A DNA stretch of 64,000 nt from an uncultured bacterium (GCA_905215335.1 CAJMPQ010000001.1:248001-312000), one strand, 5' to 3'. Positions 44,841 through 52,933 are shown, counted from the stretch's first letter. Translations and numbers: made by a program. Notes: generated by a model not told the origin, from the sequence alone.

Positions 44841-45581
44841 ATGTTCTATTTTGAAAATATTAATGGGAAAAAAATTTTAAAATCTGACCTTTTAAAAAAT
44901 GTCGAAGCATTTTTTACAACAAGAGATATTTGCATAAAATCAAAAGAAATTGAAATGCAAAACATTGTTTTTGAGAATAAAAAAAATATTTGTGATTACT
45001 TAAAAATTGATGAAAAAAATCTAATAACTCCATCACAAACTCATACTGCAAATATAGATATAGCAATAGAATCAAAGCATGCCTATCCTGATACTGATGC
45101 TTTAATTTTAAAAGATAAAAATCTGGGGATTTTCTTAAATTTTGCAGATTGTACACCTGTAATTTTGTATGATGAAAAACAAAATATAGGAGCAATAGCC
45201 CATGCCGGCTGGCGTGGAACAGCACAAAAAATAGCTCCATTAACTGTTCAAAAAATGATTACTGAATTTAAATCAAAACCAAAAGACATTATTGCAATTA
45301 TTGGACCTGCAATTGGTTTTTGTTGCTACAATGTTGGACAAGAAGTGTATGAAAAGCTATCCCAGACAGTTAAAACCTTTAACGGATTATACGAAATTAG
45401 ACAAGGAAACATTTTCGTTGATCTTAAAAATATCAATAAACAACAACTATTAGAAATTGGTGTTGAAAAAATAGATGTTTGTCCATATTGTACTGTTTGC
45501 AATAATGAAAACTTTTTTTCCTACAGAAAAGAAAATGCAACAACATCAAGACACAGTGCAGTTATTAAATTAAAAGACTAA
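44841..45581 (+). CDS. pgeF: YfiH/laccase-domain protein (purine nucleoside phosphorylase-type, peptidoglycan editing factor)
   Basis: 246 residues of the multi-copper polyphenol-oxidase-like (DUF152) family. Members act as purine nucleoside phosphorylase/adenosine deaminase, and E. coli YfiH (PgeF) corrects faulty L-Ser in peptidoglycan precursors. Metal-ligand motifs are present: LITPSQTHTANI, FADCTPVILYD (Cys) and AHAGWRGTAQKIA (His), and the C-terminal CPYCTVCNNENFFSYRKENATTSRHSAV. Full length. It probably shares no operon with tspO, since 65 bases and an in-frame stop lie between. Confidence 0.92.
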   Translation: MFYFENINGKKILKSDLLKNVEAFFTTRDICIKSKEIEMQNIVFENKKNICDYLKIDEKNLITPSQTHTANIDIAIESKHAYPDTDALILKDKNLGIFLNFADCTPVILYDEKQNIGAIAHAGWRGTAQKIAPLTVQKMITEFKSKPKDIIAIIGPAIGFCCYNVGQEVYEKLSQTVKTFNGLYEIRQGNIFVDLKNINKQQLLEIGVEKIDVCPYCTVCNNENFFSYRKENATTSRHSAVIKLKD

Positions 45582-45646
45582 TTTTTTATCATAATTTCAA
45601 CATTTTAGGTAATGTTTTTATCCAATAAATTTAAAACAATATTTAT

Positions 45647-46030
45647 ATGAATTTATGGTATTTAACATTAGAAAAACCCCCATTCACACCACCCCCAAGT
45701 TATTTCCCAATAGCTTGGACAATATTATATATCATGATGGGAATATCATTTTTTACAATAATAATGCAACCGGCAACAAAACAAAAATATGTTGCAGTAA
45801 ATCTTTTTCTTGTCCAATTAATTTTAAATCTTTTATGGAGTTATATATTTTTTGAATTGCAATCCATCACATACGCATTAATTGATGTAATACTACTTCT
45901 TATATTCCTTGTTGCAACAATTATATATTTTTTCAAACTCTCAAAACTGGCAGGATTTTTACTAATTCCATATTTGTTACAAGTTATTTTTGCAACTTAT
46001 TTAAATATTGGGCTTGCTATATTAAATTAA
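45647..46030 (+). CDS. TspO/MBR-family membrane protein lacking the first helix
   Basis: TspO (translocator protein) family; in bacteria linked to tetrapyrrole binding and degradation. The signature WYLTLEKPPFTPPPSYFPIAW is at residues 4-24, then four hydrophobic helices with WTILYIMMGIS, LVQLILNLLWSYIFF and the C-terminal LLIPYLLQVIFATYLN. TspO normally has five helices and begins with one before the WY motif; here an in-frame stop (45632-45634) prevents any extension, so the protein is 127 residues with four helices. Two conserved Trp residues and the Pro cluster are kept. No Shine-Dalgarno; the start is close to a weak -10 (aacaat). Confidence 0.8.
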   Translation: MNLWYLTLEKPPFTPPPSYFPIAWTILYIMMGISFFTIIMQPATKQKYVAVNLFLVQLILNLLWSYIFFELQSITYALIDVILLLIFLVATIIYFFKLSKLAGFLLIPYLLQVIFATYLNIGLAILN

Positions 46031-46132
46031 AATTATAATTATTAAGAATGGTAAAATTTTTCAAATTACTCTAGCAATAAAAATTTTTGAGCTGTATTTT
46101 GTAAGCAGGGAAATGTGTAAAGGAAAAATTTT

Positions 46133-46549
46133 ATGAAAAAATTCTTACTAACAATTTTAATGATTATGCTAACAAGCTTATCTGCTCATGCAACTTACTC
46201 TGTACACTATGGAAACACTGGAGTTCCATCATTTGCTGTTTATGGCGGAACAATGAGAAGATCTTTACATTCATTTGGTTCTAATGCAGCATTTACACCT
46301 AGCAATAGAGTATTAGCTGGTAGACGTATGAGAGCTATCGCAAGAGAAAAAGCTATTACTAAAGCTATTAGTTCAATGGGTAGTAGTAGCAGATATAGTC
46401 AGCCATACGCTGCAGGCGGAGGATATGGCAGAGCATACTCATATCAAGCAGCAAGTGTAGCAACTGTTGAACCTTCTAGATTCAGTAAAGATTATACTCC
46501 TAGAACTCAAAAAAGTTACACTAGAGGTGGAATTACTTATTACAACTAA
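46133..46549 (+). CDS. Secreted protein, first of three tandem paralogs
   Basis: 138 residues. Signal peptide 1-20 (cleavage after SAHA). The mature start TYSVHYGNTGVPSFAVYGG and the following SLHSFGSNAAFTPSNRVLAG are closely matched in the paralog at 47281-47724. A Ser/Gly/Ala/Tyr-rich middle (GSSSRYSQPYAAGGGYG) separates them from the C-terminal RFSKDYTPRTQKSYTRGGITYY. The shared ends with a variable middle mark a lineage-specific exported family. Shine-Dalgarno aaagga; terminator downstream. Confidence 0.75.
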   Translation: MKKFLLTILMIMLTSLSAHATYSVHYGNTGVPSFAVYGGTMRRSLHSFGSNAAFTPSNRVLAGRRMRAIAREKAITKAISSMGSSSRYSQPYAAGGGYGRAYSYQAASVATVEPSRFSKDYTPRTQKSYTRGGITYYN

Positions 46550-46576
46550 TATCTAAAAATTTAAAATAAATATTTT

Positions 46577-46609
46577 TAAAAGAAGTACAAAATTTGTACT
46601 TCTTTTTTT
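46577..46609 (+). terminator. Terminator after the first paralog
   Basis: aaagaagtacaaa / tttgtacttcttt hairpin followed by T-run. Confidence 0.85.
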
Positions 46610-46719
46610 ATTAAAATTTATAAATAAATTAAAATAATATATCTAACTAATAAAAAGGTCATATTAATAATTATAAAAATAATCTATCATATATCCATAA
46701 AAATAAGAGGGATATATTT

Positions 46720-47256
46720 ATGAAAAAATTTATATTATTAGGCTTATTATTATTGAGCATTAATTTATCTGCAAGTGCATTAACTAGTGTTAGATACAGC
46801 AATACAGGAAGTCCGATGTATGCAACAAACAGCTTTGGTCAAAGAATACCCTTGAACAATTTTAACAATAATTCGTTATATAGAATGAACCCTATAAGAT
46901 ATAATCGACCATATTACAATAGATATCCGGCATACAATTACTACAACAGACCACATTATGGATATCCGTATAATCGATATAACCCGTATTATAGGTATAA
47001 TAGATACATACCACCATTTGCTGCATATCCATACCCAACTCCATATTTACCTTATGGCTACTATCGTCCAAGCGCAATAGAAAAAACACTATACAGAAAA
47101 ATGCTTGCTCAATATAAAAATAATATGCTATCATCATATTATAATGAAACTCCACAAATCTCACGTTTCCACAAAGATTACAGAGTTTCACCTCCAAGAA
47201 AAACTGCATATTGTAATGGTATTACATACTATGGAGGAACTAACCCTTGTCAATAA
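46720..47256 (+). CDS. Secreted Tyr/Asn/Arg-rich protein, second tandem paralog
   Basis: 178 residues. Signal peptide 1-20 (cleavage after SASA), then LTSVRYSNTGSPMYATNSFG, matching the N-terminal block of its neighbours. The middle is a long low-complexity run of Tyr, Asn, Pro and Arg (RPYYNRYPAYNYYNRP and similar) with PYP turns, the sort of sequence found in adhesive or matrix proteins. The C-terminus SRFHKDYRVSPPRKTAYCNG ITYYGG matches the family end motif and adds two Cys. Shine-Dalgarno agaggg. It lies 24 bases from the third paralog. Confidence 0.75.
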   Translation: MKKFILLGLLLLSINLSASALTSVRYSNTGSPMYATNSFGQRIPLNNFNNNSLYRMNPIRYNRPYYNRYPAYNYYNRPHYGYPYNRYNPYYRYNRYIPPFAAYPYPTPYLPYGYYRPSAIEKTLYRKMLAQYKNNMLSSYYNETPQISRFHKDYRVSPPRKTAYCNGITYYGGTNPCQ

Positions 47257-47280
47257 AATTATAATAAAAAGGAGTTTATT

Positions 47281-47724
47281 ATGAAAAAGATTTTATTATT
47301 ATCAATGATTTACGGATTAACCACTTTAGGAGCCAACGCAAGTTATTCTGTAAATTACAACAACACAGGTACACCTACATATGGAGTACAAGGCGGGATA
47401 ATGCAAAAATCAATTAATTCATTTGGTTCTAATGCAGCTTTCACTCCAGAAAATAGAATTAAAGCTGGACAAAGACATAGACAAATTGAATATGAAAAAA
47501 AATATTATGAAGGTTTGAGTAAAGGTAATACTATAAATGTTAATGTAAATACTCCACCAAAAGATAATAATGATGATGATAATAAAATTGAAAATTCTCA
47601 AACAAATACTGAAGAAAAAATTAACACAACTTCTAAATCTCAAACAAATACTACAACTAAAAATCAAACATCAAAAACAAAACCTCGCATATATAAAAAA
47701 GATGGTGTAACTTATTACAGATAA
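47281..47724 (+). CDS. Secreted Asn/Thr-rich protein, third tandem paralog
   Basis: 147 residues. Signal peptide 1-20 (cleavage after GANA), then SYSVNYNNTGTPTYGVQGG and SINSFGSNAAFTPENRIKAG, nearly the same as the first paralog. The middle is Asp/Asn/Thr/Lys-rich and repetitive (DNNDDDNKIEN, TNTEEKINTTSKSQTNTTTK). It ends PRIYKKDGVTYYR, the family end motif. Shine-Dalgarno aaggag. Co-transcription with the second paralog is likely from the 24-base gap. Confidence 0.75.
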   Translation: MKKILLLSMIYGLTTLGANASYSVNYNNTGTPTYGVQGGIMQKSINSFGSNAAFTPENRIKAGQRHRQIEYEKKYYEGLSKGNTINVNVNTPPKDNNDDDNKIENSQTNTEEKINTTSKSQTNTTTKNQTSKTKPRIYKKDGVTYYR

Positions 47725-47727
47725 ATA

Positions 47728-47765
47728 ACAATAGGCGACATATTTGTAATTATGTCGCCTATTTG
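47728..47765. terminator. Bidirectional terminator between third paralog and ogt
   Basis: aataggcgacata / tatgtcgcctatt hairpin; its right arm includes the ogt stop codon. Confidence 0.8.
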
Positions 47766-48232
47766 TTTAACTGCATTTGCTCAAAATCCAAAAGATATTT
47801 TTTTATCTCTAACCCTCCTGCATAACCTGTCAAACAACCATTATTGCCAACAACTCTATGGCAAGGAATTATTATCATTATATTATTTTTATTATTAGCA
47901 TTTCCTACAGCTCGATAAGCCTTTGGACAATTAATCATTTGAGCAACATCTTTATATGAAACAGTTTGTCCATATCCAATATTCGATAAACATTCCCATA
48001 CTTTTTTCTGAAATTCAGTTCCCTCTAATAATAACGGAATATCAAAATAACGTCTTTCGCCCAAAAAATATTGCGATATTTGATTATAAGTTTCATCAAT
48101 CAAATCTGTTTTGCAAACCTCTGCTGACACATTATCAAAAAAGGAAACTCTACAAATTTTCCCATCTTTTTCCGTAATATAAAGTTTGCCAACAGGTGTT
48201 TGATATGAAAACTTTTTTATAATCTTGTTCAT
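47759..48232 (-). CDS. ogt: Methylated-DNA-protein-cysteine methyltransferase
   Basis: Repairs O6-alkylguanine in DNA by transferring the alkyl group to its own Cys. Active-site motif IIPCHRVVGNNG and the DNA-binding helix region YGQTVSYKDVAQMI, with AYRAVGNANNKNN before the active site. 157 residues, the Ogt-size form without the Ada regulatory domain. The start at 48232 is only 27 bases from the divergent SGNH-hydrolase gene. Confidence 0.95.
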   Translation of the reverse strand: MNKIIKKFSYQTPVGKLYITEKDGKICRVSFFDNVSAEVCKTDLIDETYNQISQYFLGERRYFDIPLLLEGTEFQKKVWECLSNIGYGQTVSYKDVAQMINCPKAYRAVGNANNKNNIMIIIPCHRVVGNNGCLTGYAGGLEIKKYLLDFEQMQLNK

Positions 48233-48253
48233 AGATACAAAATATTATATAAT
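48225..48253 (+). promoter_or_regulatory. Promoter of the SGNH hydrolase gene, overlapping ogt start
   Basis: TTGTTC (48225-48230), 17-bp spacer, TATAAT (48248-48253), then 6 nt to ATG 48260, giving a leaderless mRNA. The -35 lies within the first codons of the divergent ogt gene. Confidence 0.6.
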
Positions 48254-48259
48254 AATTTT

Positions 48260-48880
48260 ATGAAAAAGATATTATGCTATGGTGATTCTAATACATTCGG
48301 ATTTATCCCTGAAACATGTAGAAGATATGAAAGAAATGAACGTTGGAGCGGAATTTTATCTGAACTCTTAGGCAATGATTTTCAAGTTATTGAAGAAGGT
48401 ATGAATAACCGCACAGGATTTTTTAAAAATCCTGAAGGCCTTAAACAAAGTGGAGGCGAATACCTATCAATATATTTACAAAATCACAAAAATGTTGATA
48501 TATGTATTCTTGCCCTTGGAACAAACGATGCACAATTCTTTTATAATTTAGAAAAAGAATCAACAGAAATTGGTATGCAAAAACTTATTGATTCAATTTA
48601 TGAAGTCAATAAAAATACTAAAATTATTATCGTTCCACCTGTAAAAATTACTGAAAACATTTTGCATAGTGGATTTCGTATGATGTTCGATCAAACTTCC
48701 ATTGATAGAATCAAAATAGTATATCCAATCTTTAAAAAAGTTGCCGATAAAAATAATTGTTTATATTTCGATTTTAATGAAATCGTACAACCATCACAAA
48801 CTGATGGCATTCATTATACAAAAGAATCTCATAAAATTATTGCTGAAAAATTAGCACAATTTATTCAACAAATTGAATAA
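48260..48880 (+). CDS. SGNH/GDSL-type hydrolase
   Basis: 206-residue lipase/esterase-superfamily hydrolase. Block I CYGDSNTFG (nucleophile Ser), block III ALGTNDAQF (Gly and Asn of the oxyanion hole) and block V TDGIHYTKESHK (Asp and His of the triad) are all present. The ERNERWSGILSELLG region is typical of arylesterase or acetylxylan-esterase-like members. No signal peptide, so it is cytoplasmic or exported by another route. Substrate cannot be deduced. Confidence 0.9.
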   Translation: MKKILCYGDSNTFGFIPETCRRYERNERWSGILSELLGNDFQVIEEGMNNRTGFFKNPEGLKQSGGEYLSIYLQNHKNVDICILALGTNDAQFFYNLEKESTEIGMQKLIDSIYEVNKNTKIIIVPPVKITENILHSGFRMMFDQTSIDRIKIVYPIFKKVADKNNCLYFDFNEIVQPSQTDGIHYTKESHKIIAEKLAQFIQQIE

Positions 48881-48886
48881 AAAACC

Positions 48887-50275
48887 TTATCTTGCAGCAG
48901 TTTTGAACCCACTAAATGCTGGGCTAAATTTCATAAAATCAGGATTTATTTGCACATTATCCTTATTTTGATTATTTTGTGCTGCTTTCATTTGGCTATC
49001 ATATCTGTATTTTGTCCAAATTCTAGAAACTCCGCTCAAAAGGAAGCCCATCGCAACTACACTAAATAAATAAGGAACACCAGTTACAACAGCCTTTTGA
49101 CGAATTAGTTTTTCTAATTCAACACTTTGAGATGTTTTATTAATTTTTGCAAGTCGTTCTGCAATTTGAGGTAATTCTTTTCTTGTTGGCACTGCTTGAA
49201 TTGAACCGTCTTTACCTTGCTTTATCAATTCTGGGAATTTACCTTTTTTAGCTAATAGTTTTTTAAATCCGGCATCCAAAATTGAAGAACCAAATATTGT
49301 ATATAAGACAACCAAAGGAACTCTTGTCCAGACTTCATAAAAATCTAATTTACCTCTATCTTTTGCCGCTGCAGAATATCCAAATAATCCTGTTATACAA
49401 GTTGCAGCTAATTGCCCTTTACTTAATGATAATTTTCCATTGTTATCAACAAAATCCAGTTTTAAATATTCTTTTAAAAACTCATCTGTTTTAGAAGATT
49501 TTATACCCAATTTATGCAAAAGTTTAGAAATATTTTCACCCGGCTCTAAAATTATTTCAGATAATCTTAATGCCGCTTTTGAATTATGGCCATAAGATGC
49601 TAATAATAAACCGGAACCAATACCTGCAGCTGACAATAGACCCATTTTTTTAAGCACGGATTTGGAATGTTTTTCTACTCTCTCTTGCTGGGAAGTATCT
49701 TCTTTCTTTTCCTTACTTAAGTTTGCAACATTATTGAAATCACTAATCTTAAAAACTTTAAGAGTAAATAAATTTTTTGCAAATCCTAAGGCATACTCTA
49801 AAGCAGGAACAGTTACACAACCCAAAATCATGCCAGCTTTTGTTGATATAAGTCTATTTTTTATTTCAGGAGTATTTTCTGATTTTTTAATATCATCTAA
49901 ACTTTGAGACAAATTCTTAGTAATAAAGTTTTTCATATTTTTTGGCTGAACAGCCTTAAATAAACCATTACGAAATACATGTTCACCAAAAAATGGAGCT
50001 GCAAAATAAAATATTCCCGATTCTAAAAATTCTAAAAATGTAAATTCAGAAAAGTCCACAAAACTTCTTGATAATACCGCTTTTGGAAACCAATTTGTTA
50101 ATGTACCTTGTATAAATCTTGTAGTTGATAAATTTTCTTGTGATTTTATAAATTTATCAAGGAATTTCGTTCCTTTGCTAAATTCATTTCCCTGAAATGT
50201 TATTTTACTTTTACTTGAATAATTATTAATAAAATTGTGTTGATTTACATTCTGGCTATTTATACTTGGTATCAT
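48887..50275 (-). CDS. Unknown membrane protein with N-terminal FQG motif
   Basis: 462 residues, no family recognised. N-terminal 35 residues are Asn/Ser-rich with the motif KITFQGNEFSKG at 24-35; there is no Sec signal peptide. Several hydrophobic stretches follow (FLEFLESGIFYFAAPFF; AGMILGCVTVPALEYAL; LLSAAGIGSGLLLASYG; VPYLFSVVAMGFLLSGV), so it is probably membrane-associated. The C-terminus ends in FSPAFSGFKTAAR, which again contains an FSG. Shine-Dalgarno agggga before ATG. It converges on the SGNH gene. Confidence 0.65.
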   Translation of the reverse strand: MIPSINSQNVNQHNFINNYSSKSKITFQGNEFSKGTKFLDKFIKSQENLSTTRFIQGTLTNWFPKAVLSRSFVDFSEFTFLEFLESGIFYFAAPFFGEHVFRNGLFKAVQPKNMKNFITKNLSQSLDDIKKSENTPEIKNRLISTKAGMILGCVTVPALEYALGFAKNLFTLKVFKISDFNNVANLSKEKKEDTSQQERVEKHSKSVLKKMGLLSAAGIGSGLLLASYGHNSKAALRLSEIILEPGENISKLLHKLGIKSSKTDEFLKEYLKLDFVDNNGKLSLSKGQLAATCITGLFGYSAAAKDRGKLDFYEVWTRVPLVVLYTIFGSSILDAGFKKLLAKKGKFPELIKQGKDGSIQAVPTRKELPQIAERLAKINKTSQSVELEKLIRQKAVVTGVPYLFSVVAMGFLLSGVSRIWTKYRYDSQMKAAQNNQNKDNVQINPDFMKFSPAFSGFKTAAR

Positions 50276-50319
50276 TCTTTATTTTCCCCTTTATCTTGTC
50301 TCAAAAATTAAATACATAC

Positions 50320-50346
50320 TAAAAAAGCCACCCTCTATCGGGTGGC
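50320..50346 (-). terminator. Terminator of the 28-residue peptide gene
   Basis: gccaccc (50327-50333)/gggtggc (50340-50346) with TTTTTT on the minus strand; very stable, unusual G+C for this genome. Confidence 0.9.
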
Positions 50347-50367
50347 TGCAAATTGTTGTTTATCAAA

Positions 50368-50454
50368 CTAACGCATTCGAACTTCACAACAATGACCACC
50401 CGCTAACAGGCACATCATCATCATTCCATTCATCATTACGTTATTTTTTCTCAT
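50368..50454 (-). CDS. 28-residue Met/Cys/His-rich microprotein
   Basis: Small open frame within a compact transcription unit: near-consensus promoter, 21-nt leader with aggaaaagga about 11 bases before ATG, 28 codons, then a stable terminator. The peptide has nine Met of 28 residues, including a run of four, three Cys and one His (MMNGMMMMCLLAGGHCCEVR). Met and Cys residues are soft-metal ligands, so copper(I) binding or redox sensing is a possible role, but this is inference. The unit could also act as a small RNA. It is too short for ordinary gene callers. Confidence 0.55.
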   Translation of the reverse strand: MRKNNVMMNGMMMMCLLAGGHCCEVRMR

Positions 50455-50481
50455 TAAATGTATAATCCTTTTCCTGAATTT

Positions 50482-50510
50482 ATAATATTATACTGAAATA
50501 CCATTGTCAA
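50482..50510 (-). promoter_or_regulatory. Near-consensus promoter of the microprotein gene
   Basis: TTGACA (50505-50510), 17-bp spacer, TATTAT (50482-50487); predicted start of transcription near 50475. One of the best promoters in the window. Confidence 0.75.
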
Positions 50511-50533
50511 CATGACAATTCAACACATAAAAA

Positions 50534-50935
50534 TTATAAAAGTTTTCTTCTCCTATCTCCAACAGCCTTTCTAATCAAAAGTTGACGAGAAACTTCTAGA
50601 GCATTATCAACAGATAAATGCTTAACTTTCTCAAAGATTTCTTTATTATTTATAATATCAATTAACTCATAACCTCGAGCTGTTAAACGATAATTTACAT
50701 CAATAATACTGTATTCTCCACCAACACAATAAACAAATCCAAAAGGATATTTAGCGGAGATAGATTCTAATAAATGACAATCTGCCATTAACAGAATATG
50801 CCCCATAAATTTGCGTTCTTGTTCTTTGGTTTTTACACCTAGTTCTTTCATTAGTGCATGAGAACCTATTACGTAATCCTTCTCAGCTTCTATTACCAAT
50901 AATATTTTTTTAATAAATTCTGTATCAAATTTCAT
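50534..50935 (-). CDS. DUF2513-like protein
   Basis: 133 residues. The layout MKFDTEFIKKILLVIEAEKDY at the N-terminus, a central histidine-containing helix (GHILLMADCHLLESI) and the end region YRLTARGYELIDIINN fit the DUF2513 family, a small winged-helix-like protein often seen in phage or mobile regions. The basic C-terminus (IRKAVGDRRRKLL) suits nucleic-acid binding. No other phage gene is seen nearby. Shine-Dalgarno aaggg before ATG. Confidence 0.45.
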   Translation of the reverse strand: MKFDTEFIKKILLVIEAEKDYVIGSHALMKELGVKTKEQERKFMGHILLMADCHLLESISAKYPFGFVYCVGGEYSIIDVNYRLTARGYELIDIINNKEIFEKVKHLSVDNALEVSRQLLIRKAVGDRRRKLL

Positions 50936-51047
50936 AATTTCTACCCTTCAAAGTTCTATTATAAAATTCTTTCTTTATTTTTCAAACTATTTACATATTT
51001 TCATATGCATAACCACTAAGAAAACAAAATAAAATATTTATGAAAAA

Positions 51048-51542
51048 TTATAATTTTTCAATAAAATTGACAGCTTCTTTATCAATAGCCTTATTCACAA
51101 AGTTTGCACATTGTTGCTTTTGAGGACTTAAATCTGCCAATTGAGAAATTTTTCTTGTCAAATGAGCCATAAATGAATACATCGGCAAAATTTGACGCTC
51201 GTCTAACATAATATCGTAATTATTTATTTTAAATGTAGAATTAGAAACTACACCAAAAGTATCTTTAACTAATGATGTTGATGACATTAAACTCACATGA
51301 TTGGGTTGTTTAGTATTTACACAATTTACTTGATAACAAGGTCTGCACTTTTGAAGAGTTTCTTTAAATTCAGTCAAATCCTTCCCTAGCGTATCATCTG
51401 TTAAATCACACTGAATAAGTACATCTAAATATTGTTTATTACCTTGTTTAACAGTTGAATCATTAGATAGATAGCTACCCATCTTTTGGTAACTTTTTTT
51501 AAAAATTCGTACATTATTTATTCCGGTAAATGAAACTTCCAT
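51048..51542 (-). CDS. Unknown protein with N-terminal FTG motif
   Basis: 164 residues, no family recognised. It starts MEVSFTGINNVRIFKKSYQ, with the FTG motif at residues 5-7 directly at the N-terminus and no signal peptide. The middle has a Cys pair (CRPCYQVNCVN) and the C-terminus is helical. It lies 33 bases downstream of tolC on the same strand, but TATAAT five nt before its ATG suggests its own promoter. The closeness to an outer-membrane channel gene is worth noting. Confidence 0.65.
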   Translation of the reverse strand: MEVSFTGINNVRIFKKSYQKMGSYLSNDSTVKQGNKQYLDVLIQCDLTDDTLGKDLTEFKETLQKCRPCYQVNCVNTKQPNHVSLMSSTSLVKDTFGVVSNSTFKINNYDIMLDERQILPMYSFMAHLTRKISQLADLSPQKQQCANFVNKAIDKEAVNFIEKL

Positions 51543-51575
51543 ATTGTATTATAAAACCCTAAATATATTTTTTTG

Positions 51576-52859
51576 CTATAAATCGATATCAATAGTAAAG
51601 TTATCCATACCAATTTCTTGAAGCAATGCTATATAGGCATTATAATAAGCTCTTACAGCTTCTAAATATTCATTAAGCAATTCTTGATGAGAATGTTCAA
51701 CAATAATCAAATTAGCCAAAGAAGTTTTACCTTTTCTATATCTTTGTTTTGACAAATTAAGTATTTTATTAGATTCTTCTACAATTTCTTTATAATGACC
51801 AACATTTTCCTGAGCCATAACAAATTTATCATAATTTGTATGAATTACATTCTTTGTAATATTGATTATTGAATTATATTCTAATTGAGCTTTATCATAC
51901 TCTAATTTAGCATTTTTAATTTCAGGAGTATAACGATACAACGCAGGAATATCAAGACCTGCACCAACAAAAGCACCAGAAGTTCCATCATGAGCAAATG
52001 CATAACCGCCTGATAAATATAGATCAGGAATTCTCTGTCTTGTAATAACTTCTAAATCTTTCTTCGCTTTCAATATCTTATCTTCTGACATTTTGATATC
52101 ATAACGATTTTTGATAGCAATTGATTCTAATTCTTCATAACTTGGTAAATTTAATTGAGTATAAAATTCTTGACCAAATATTGAATAATCTTGAACATCA
52201 TATAAAGTTGGATTATTCGCAAGGTTTAACACTCTATTAAAATTATATTGAGCAGTTCTAATATCAATTTTAGCACGATTGATATTAACATCTTGCTTTT
52301 TCAATTTCATATCAGCTTGCAAAACTTCAATTTCATAATTTGGAGAACTTTTTGGTTTACCTTTGGCAATATCCAACAAATCCTCTAACAAATCACGTCT
52401 ATCTTGCATAATTTTCAATTCAGATTTGGCAACAAGCAAATTAAAATAAGAAGTTCTTACTCTCAATTTTAACTTAAATTCATAATCTTTAATCTTGTTT
52501 TCCGTATATGATAAATCTGCAAGAGCTGCTTTTTTACGAGCACCACGCTTAGTAACTTCAATAGGTAACATTAAACCAACTTGGCTTGAATTACCTTTTG
52601 CAATTGGTCCCATCAAAAGATTAGATTGAAATTGAGGGTTTTTTAATGCATTAGCTTTTTTTACATTGTTCTGAGAAATTCCCAAATTTTTTCTTTGCTC
52701 TTGAAGTTCAATATTGCCATCTAACGCCATATTAATTGCTTGCTCTAAAGAAATCTTATATCTATCCGCGTCAGAATGTGCTAATTGAGTTGAATCAACA
52801 GCAAATGAGGGTAATGAAATATTTAACATTAAAAAAGCAATAACTAATAACTTTTTCAT
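51576..52859 (-). CDS. TolC-family outer-membrane efflux channel
   Basis: Outer-membrane channel protein for efflux or type I secretion. Signal peptide 1-20 (VIAFLMLNISLPSFA). The body is two repeats of long coiled-coil helices: LEQAINMALDGNIELQEQ..., NPQFQSNLLMG, LGISQNNVKKA in the first, and YEELESIAIKNRYDIKMSED, KKDLEVITRQRIPDLYLSGG, YRKGKTSLANLIIVEHSHQE in the second. 427 residues, normal. No membrane-fusion protein or inner-membrane pump is next to it. It confirms an outer membrane. Confidence 0.93.
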   Translation of the reverse strand: MKKLLVIAFLMLNISLPSFAVDSTQLAHSDADRYKISLEQAINMALDGNIELQEQRKNLGISQNNVKKANALKNPQFQSNLLMGPIAKGNSSQVGLMLPIEVTKRGARKKAALADLSYTENKIKDYEFKLKLRVRTSYFNLLVAKSELKIMQDRRDLLEDLLDIAKGKPKSSPNYEIEVLQADMKLKKQDVNINRAKIDIRTAQYNFNRVLNLANNPTLYDVQDYSIFGQEFYTQLNLPSYEELESIAIKNRYDIKMSEDKILKAKKDLEVITRQRIPDLYLSGGYAFAHDGTSGAFVGAGLDIPALYRYTPEIKNAKLEYDKAQLEYNSIINITKNVIHTNYDKFVMAQENVGHYKEIVEESNKILNLSKQRYRKGKTSLANLIIVEHSHQELLNEYLEAVRAYYNAYIALLQEIGMDNFTIDIDL

Positions 52860-52933
52860 ACAATAATATTTTATTATAAAAAAAATTTTTCACAAATAGC
52901 AAAAATAAATATTATATGCTTTAATAAAGACAA

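Noticed and set aside
47281..47724. Phase-variable tract in the Asn/Thr-rich paralog
   Set aside because: Repeated codons are diverse (no perfect mono- or tetranucleotide tract), so slippage-driven on/off switching is not supported.
48887..50935. Prophage suggested by the DUF2513-like protein
   Set aside because: No integrase, capsid, terminase or lysis genes and no flanking repeats were seen.
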